Assembly: GCA_037783415.1 (NCBI GenBank)
Contig: JAZGTN010000069.1
Location: 434,001 to 498,000 of the forward strand
DNA: 64,000 nucleotides
DNA from: Leptasterias polaris
Taxonomy: Eukaryota > Echinodermata > Asteroidea > Forcipulatida > Asteriidae
Reading direction: 5' to 3'
Shown: positions 59,265 to 64,000 of the stretch, one piece after another
Numbering within the stretch: position 1 is the first letter of the stretch
Layout of the letters: every line of letters starts with the position of its first letter
The notes under the pieces: model-generated
The model's database searches: none
Told to the model about the DNA's origin: nothing
Seen by the model: only the letters and a program-made list of their open reading frames with translations
Program-made: the position numbers and the translations under genes

Positions 59265-59390
59265 TTAGTTTACCTTATACCTTTTACTCTTACCTTGTGT
59301 CCTTGCCGGGATTCGAACTCGCAGGTCTTCCGTCCGATCTTGCTCTCCGTACCGCGACCTTGTCCGCTAGGCCATCGGCGCTCCCACAAC
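59265..59390 (-). mobile_element. tRNA-derived SINE with A and B boxes (minus strand)
   Basis: On the minus strand, GCGCCGATGGCCTAGCGGAC carries an A box, and GAGTTCGAATCCCGGC carries a near-perfect B box about 50 nt later. The spacing suggests a Ser/Leu-type tRNA ancestor with a long variable arm. The 5' and 3' ends do not pair into an acceptor stem. A tail of repeated actaacacgcactaac-type sequence follows. It is therefore a SINE or pseudogene, not a working tRNA. Confidence 0.65.
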
Positions 59391-59428
59391 AAACCAACGG
59401 TTTGCAACCGTGATGAATATTACAACCA

Positions 59429-59517
59429 CGTGGTTTGTATATTATATAAACCACGTTTATACAAGTAAAATATATTCCGTAGAGGGCGCCCTTTGTTTAT
59501 TTAAAAGAGCGCCCTCT
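59429..59517. repeat. Two adjacent short palindromes
   Basis: CGTGGTTT...AAACCACG at 59429-59455 has an 11-base AT loop. AGAGGGCGC...GCGCCCTCT at about 59479-59517 has a short AT loop. They may mark the edge of a decayed inverted-repeat element. Confidence 0.65.
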
Positions 59518-61280
59518 TCGACAAAAAATAGTTTTTTGAAAGTGCGATCTCTGTGGCGAAAATTTGACAACCACTTTAAAAAAAATAAAAAGTTTCCCCA
59601 TTATAACGGAGATTACATTTCCCTTAAATTAGGTTAATATTTTATATTTGTTGTGTCTTTGCTAATTTTTTTTTAAAGCAGTCTGTTTATAAAATTAATA
59701 TTGGCAACTTAGACAGAAAGAAAATTAACAAAAACCAATCAGGAAAGTTTAGATACTGAAAGTGTACTCTTTTATTTAAAGCATTGTTTGCACAAAAATA
59801 AAAACAACATATTGTGTACAATTAACTTCGAAGTGTTTTTCATGGTTTTCTTCTTTAATTAAAATATCAAAAAATTAACATTTGTATTCCAAAATTTTCC
59901 ACAAGAAGTTTTAACTTGAAATTTTAATTATTTATATATAATCAGAAGTCATAAATTGTCAAACAATTTTCCTGAACATAAACTAAATGGTTTCTTAAAA
60001 ATATGACTTGAAGATTGGTCATCCTTTGAATTTTATTTTTGTATTTCTAGTTATGTTTCTTACTTACTAATTTTTGCTTGGATATTTCATGATCAATTAG
60101 TTTATTATTTGCAATAATTATATAAATAAAAACGCAAACAGCTGATGAAGAAGATTAACAACATGAAAAATTATGTGAAGAATGAACATTTTGAAGAAAA
60201 GAAATCTCTACAACCATTTATTTGAACTAACAAATATATTCAAATTTATATTTATGTATGCAGGCCTAAGCTATCTAATTTTAGCTTAAAAGTTATAGAA
60301 CAAACTTTATATGCACAACATTACTTCCTCTGATTTTATGAACTAAAAATAGGCCTAAAAGAGGCATATACATTTCCGAAGAAGAAAACATGCTTTGCTA
60401 CATCTAAATTTACTTGATTTATTGAAAAGAGACCAAACAGTTTTTATTTTATCTTCAGCATAAATATAATACCGTAGAAAAACCCGAAGCTGTTGTTTTG
60501 CAGTCAGTGCCCCTCCACGTGTTTCTCCTGAATGGTCAAAACAAATCTACCATCCACTCTACATTGTTTATAGTCAACATCACAACATTTTCTCCATGGT
60601 GCATAAACTTTTATCCTGTGAGGAACATTCATAAACGCTGCCATTTCTTCAGACGTGTCTCTACCTTGAAAAATGACCAGTACTTACTTGCATTTTGTAG
60701 TATTTTCTCCTCTTTATTCATATGGAAATAAGTAAACGCTAAAAATAACAGTACATACTTTTAATGTAAAAGTAGATCCTTTTACTAGTTAGTAAATACT
60801 TTCCAGTAAAAGCTTTTACTTCCTTTTATTCATATGGGTGGTAGTAAACACTTGAAATGTTCAAGTAAATGAACATACTACTTTTTATTCATATGACCCA
60901 TTGTCTTGAAATAAAAATTCTTCACGATGTTACGCTCTAGAGTTGTAATCCGAAGCACCAAAAGTTCATACAAGTATGTATCCTTGGAACAGTCTGATGC
61001 AGAATGTCTGGTATTTCATCTGTGTAATCATCAATTGACTTCTACATTAATCATGGTATCAATTCTGCAGAGTATCTGCTTTCGTCGGCATTCCATACTT
61101 CAGAATATCAGTTATGCAAGGTGTGTTGTTGCATTTTGCTGAGCGGCCTTTCTCTCCTGTCGTAGATTCCAAAGCTCCCCGTGAAACCAATAGGAACTAC
61201 TCCTGCACACACAATAATAAATCATAATGATTAAAACATGACTTCATTTTCAAGTAAAGATTGACAAAAGGGGAACAGCT
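59518..61280. other. AT-rich intergenic, no gene seen; local direct repeats
   Basis: tttattcatatgg with a following agtaaac-type motif occurs at about 60712, 60825 and 60884. No exon, RNA gene or transposon protein is recognised. Confidence 0.4.
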
Positions 61281-62112
61281 AAGGTTAGGGTTAGGGTTTT
61301 TGATCAAATATTTTAAATTAATGAGAATACAAACTTACTTGGTAAATGGGGGGGGGGGGGGGGGTTAGGGTTTTTGATCAATAAACCTTGTGGTTTCTAT
61401 ACAATTAATAAGCATAAAAACTTACTTGGTAAATGTTGGGATTAGGCGGTTATGGTTTTTGATCAATCATTTTCAAATTAATAAGCATAAAAACTTACTT
61501 TGTAAGGGTTGGGGTTAGTTATTTTTTTTCAAAAGTGGGGTTAGGGTTAGGTTTAGGGTTTTTGATCAAAAGTAGGGTTAGGGTTGGGGTTAGGGTTACA
61601 GTTGGGGTTGGGGTTGGGGTTGGGGTTAGAGTTAAGGTTGGGGTTGGGGTTGGGGTTGTTGATGACAAGTTTTAAATTAATGAGCATAAAAACTTACTTG
61701 GTAATGGTTAGGGTTAGGATTGGGCTTAAGGTTAGGGTTAGGGTTTGGGGGTAAGGGTTTGTGATCAAAAGTTGGGTTAGGGTTAGGGTTAGGGTTAGGG
61801 TTAGGGTTAGGGTTAGGGTTAGGGTTAGGGTTAGGGTTAGGGTTAGGGTTTTTGATCGAAAGTAGGGTTAGGGTTAGTGGTTAAGGTTGGGGTTAGAGTT
61901 AGGGTTGGAGTTAGGGTTTGGGTTAGGGTTAGGGTTTTTGATCAAAAGTAGGGTTAGGGTAAGGGCTGGGGGAAGGGTCGTTGATCAAAAGATTTAAATT
62001 AAAGTGCATAAAAACCCACTAGGTACGGGTTAGGGTTGGTGTTAAGGTTTTGATCTAACGATTTAAATAATGTGCATAAAAACTTATTTGGCAAGGGCTA
62101 GGGTTAGAATTG
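61281..62112. repeat. Degenerate interstitial telomeric (TTAGGG)n block with interspersed spacer
   Basis: A perfect run of about 12-13 TTAGGG units lies near 61773-61850, within about 830 bases of degenerate TTAGGG / TTGGGG variants. Spacer copies of tttttgatcaaaag and attaatgagcataaaaactt recur at least six times, making a composite repeat. A run of about 17 G lies near 61351. TTAGGG is the animal telomere unit. Ordinary AT-rich sequence on both sides shows that this block is not at a present chromosome end in the assembly. Confidence 0.9.
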
Positions 62113-62119
62113 TTGATAG

Positions 62120-62405
62120 TATAAAACACTGTGAGAAGCGACTCCCTCTGAAGTACTGTAGTTTTATAGCACAAGAGGTAAATCTCACCCCCAAATTTTG
62201 AATCTGAGAAAGACTTCAGGCATGAAGCCTTTCGCGGTTATCTGAAAGCACACAATTTTAAGCAACAAAGGCATTTTTTCCTTTCATTATTTTCTTGCAG
62301 CTTCAATGATTTATTGAGCCAAAATTTTCACAGGTTTGTTATTTTATGAATAATGTTGGGGTACACCAAGTAATTGGTCTTTCATAATTACCCAAAGTGT
62401 ACCTG
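62120..62405. repeat. Probable dispersed repeat
   Basis: The stretch with ctgagaaagacttcaggcat, gaagcctttcgcggtt, tgaaagcacacaattt and attttcacaggtttgttatt resembles an interspersed family I remember from marine deuterostome genomes. Only memory supports this; no second copy is in the window. Confidence 0.4.
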
Positions 62406-62459
62406 CCTTTAAAGAGAGAATGCAGTTATGTTTCTCAAAAGAGAGAAACAAAAAAGATA

Positions 62460-62500
62460 ATGGTTTTACCCGTAAAACATGGTTTTACCCGTAAAACATG
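62460..62500. repeat. Duplicated palindrome atggttttacccgtaaaac
   Basis: A 19-base unit occurs twice in direct succession, and each unit contains the palindrome GTTTTACcc/GTAAAAC. Confidence 0.75.
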
Positions 62501-63238
62501 GTGCACACCTTGTTATCCACCTCTGGGGATGTCTCTCCATCAACTGGCTCATTCTAAGGTGTCTCGACTCTTGATTAACTTCTGCCTCATCACTAACAGG
62601 TGAGCTCCTCAAAGTAATATGACTGTTTTTTCCATCAACTTCACTGCCAGACCCTCATGAGTTGGCTTTCTCAGATGTTGGCACAGCTGAACCTGCTCAG
62701 AATTCAATCACAAAAACACATCTGCAGAGAAATGTCAAAAAGAGATCGAAAAGTCACGAACAAACCAAAATCAAAAGCTTTTACAAACGACCAGTTCTGT
62801 TCTCACTCAATGATTTACTCAAAAGAAAGTCATTTTTCTAAATGTACCCCTCCCCCCACACTCATTTTCACTAATTATGATTAAAAATAAAATCTTATAC
62901 CAAACTATGGAATCTTATTTGTTTTACGAAAGTGAAAATGTACAAATGGGATTTTTGTATATCCCATTTTTTGAATATGACTTTCTATGGACCCGTCACT
63001 GAGAAAAGATTTAGTCTGATCTTTGATTCAAATTGTCAATGTTGGGGAGCAAGCATGGTCATGCTAGCCGGCTGGGGCCTCTAAACCAACAATGATGTAG
63101 GTCCTCCATGTCAATTAATTAACAATCAGAAAATAACAAACAAGATAGGACACTGCTCATCAACAACGTTTCCATTACCATAAAACAGATTCTACTATTG
63201 AAGCCAACAACTTCTGTGTCACTATTAATAGTACTCGG

Positions 63239-63400
63239 GGATGGCTGGTACTGCAGTTGGGCTGCTGAAGGGCTGGATGGCTGGTACTAAAGGAATGCTG
63301 CTGGATGGCTGGTACTAAAGGCAATGCTGCTGAGGGGCTGGATGGCTGGTACTGGGGGAGGGCTGCTGAAGAGCTTGGATGGGTAAGGGCTGGTTGGATG
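63239..63400. repeat. Minisatellite GGATGGCTGGTACT
   Basis: Four copies of GGATGGCTGGTACT are separated by variable gggctgctgaagggct-type spacers, with decaying copies to about 63450. Confidence 0.85.
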
Positions 63401-63734
63401 ATTGACTGAGGGTTGGGATTGGAAGACTGAACTGTGGGGTGGGTGTAAGGGCTGCATGGTAATCACATCAGCTTGATTGCGTAGGGCTGCGGCAGCTGCC
63501 CTTTAGTCTTACATTATTGTTGTGAATGTGATAATTTTTTAAAGCTTTGTTTGGTCTTTTGTTTGGTTCGTTTGCTGCTCTGTAGCTATGGGTAATTTTC
63601 AAAGGTTGTTATGCTTATTTTTGTTCCAAGGGGATGTTTGAGATTGTTTGGTCAATTGGTGCAATAATTATAATATTTTTTTTGCAATTTTATAACATTT
63701 TGTAGGTTTTAGCATGTAGGTTTTAGCAAATTGT

Positions 63735-64000
63735 TAGCTTGTCTGTGACCCTTTAGAGGCAAAAAAGTGAGCATTTGCGATTTTACAAAATATTAGCTTT
63801 CAGCATGTTAGAAATAGACGAAACAATTTTCAGCTTGTCTGCTGCCCTCTACAAGTTCAATATAAAGCGCATTTGCGATTTTATGATAACATTGGTGCAT
63901 GTTAGTGATTTTAAGGCCACTTGAATCACTTTACGGACTTGTCTGCTGCCCTCTTCATATGTAAATAATGTGCGAGTATTTGCGATTTTACAAATTAGTT
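63735..64000. repeat. ~100-bp tandem repeat at the window end
   Basis: CTTGTCTGctgCCCTcTa occurs near 63739, 63835 and 63938, each followed after 25-35 bases by GcATTTGCGATTTTA. The repeat continues past the window edge. Confidence 0.75.

Noticed and set aside
59265..59390. Functional tRNA gene on the minus strand
   Set aside because: A and B boxes are good but the acceptor ends do not pair, and a SINE-like tail follows.

Overview
The window is animal (metazoan) nuclear DNA: split genes with GT-AG introns, AT-rich introns, tRNA-derived SINEs, MITE-like inverted-repeat elements, a decayed DIRS/Ngaro-type retrotransposon, TTAGGG interstitial telomeric repeats, and a selenoprotein gene with a eukaryotic SECIS. 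The repeat families look like those of marine deuterostome invertebrates. An echinoderm, perhaps a sea star, is my best guess, but this rests on remembered repeat families and is not proven.

Region 8-41195 (+) is one enormous gene whose 5' end lies outside the window. It reads as a class C GPCR with many extracellular Venus-flytrap (VFT) ligand-binding domains in series: one partial VFT at the left edge, ten complete VFTs, then a single seven-transmembrane domain (39622-40428) and a short cytoplasmic tail. I can connect 43 coding exons in one frame, about 5,164 codons in the window. Nine consecutive VFTs share one four-exon architecture (A-B-C-D, intron phases 0/1/1/0). Seven of them sit on a ~4.14-kb tandem repeat that copies introns as well as exons, and five of those (VFT-4 to VFT-8) encode identical protein. 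The array ends lie inside exon A, as expected from unequal crossing-over between modules. A receptor with eleven or more serial VFTs on one 7TM domain is, as far as I know, undescribed. It is the main discovery candidate. Assembly artefact, and use of the modules as alternative cassettes, must be excluded.

Region 41196-45475 is non-coding, with candidate poly(A) signals, a SINE and dispersed repeats. Region 45476-49439 (-) is a complete selenoprotein M gene (SELENOM): signal peptide, C-S-G-U redox motif with in-frame TGA, C-terminal KDEL, a form-2-like SECIS in the 3' UTR, and a poly(A) signal.

Region 49440-64000 holds no gene I can support. It contains micro- and minisatellites, a decayed tyrosine-recombinase-type retrotransposon with RNase H and SGNH-hydrolase remnants (50500-51770, -), inverted repeats, a tRNA-derived SINE (59265-59390, -), a long degenerate interstitial telomeric block (61281-62112), and two further tandem repeats near the right edge.
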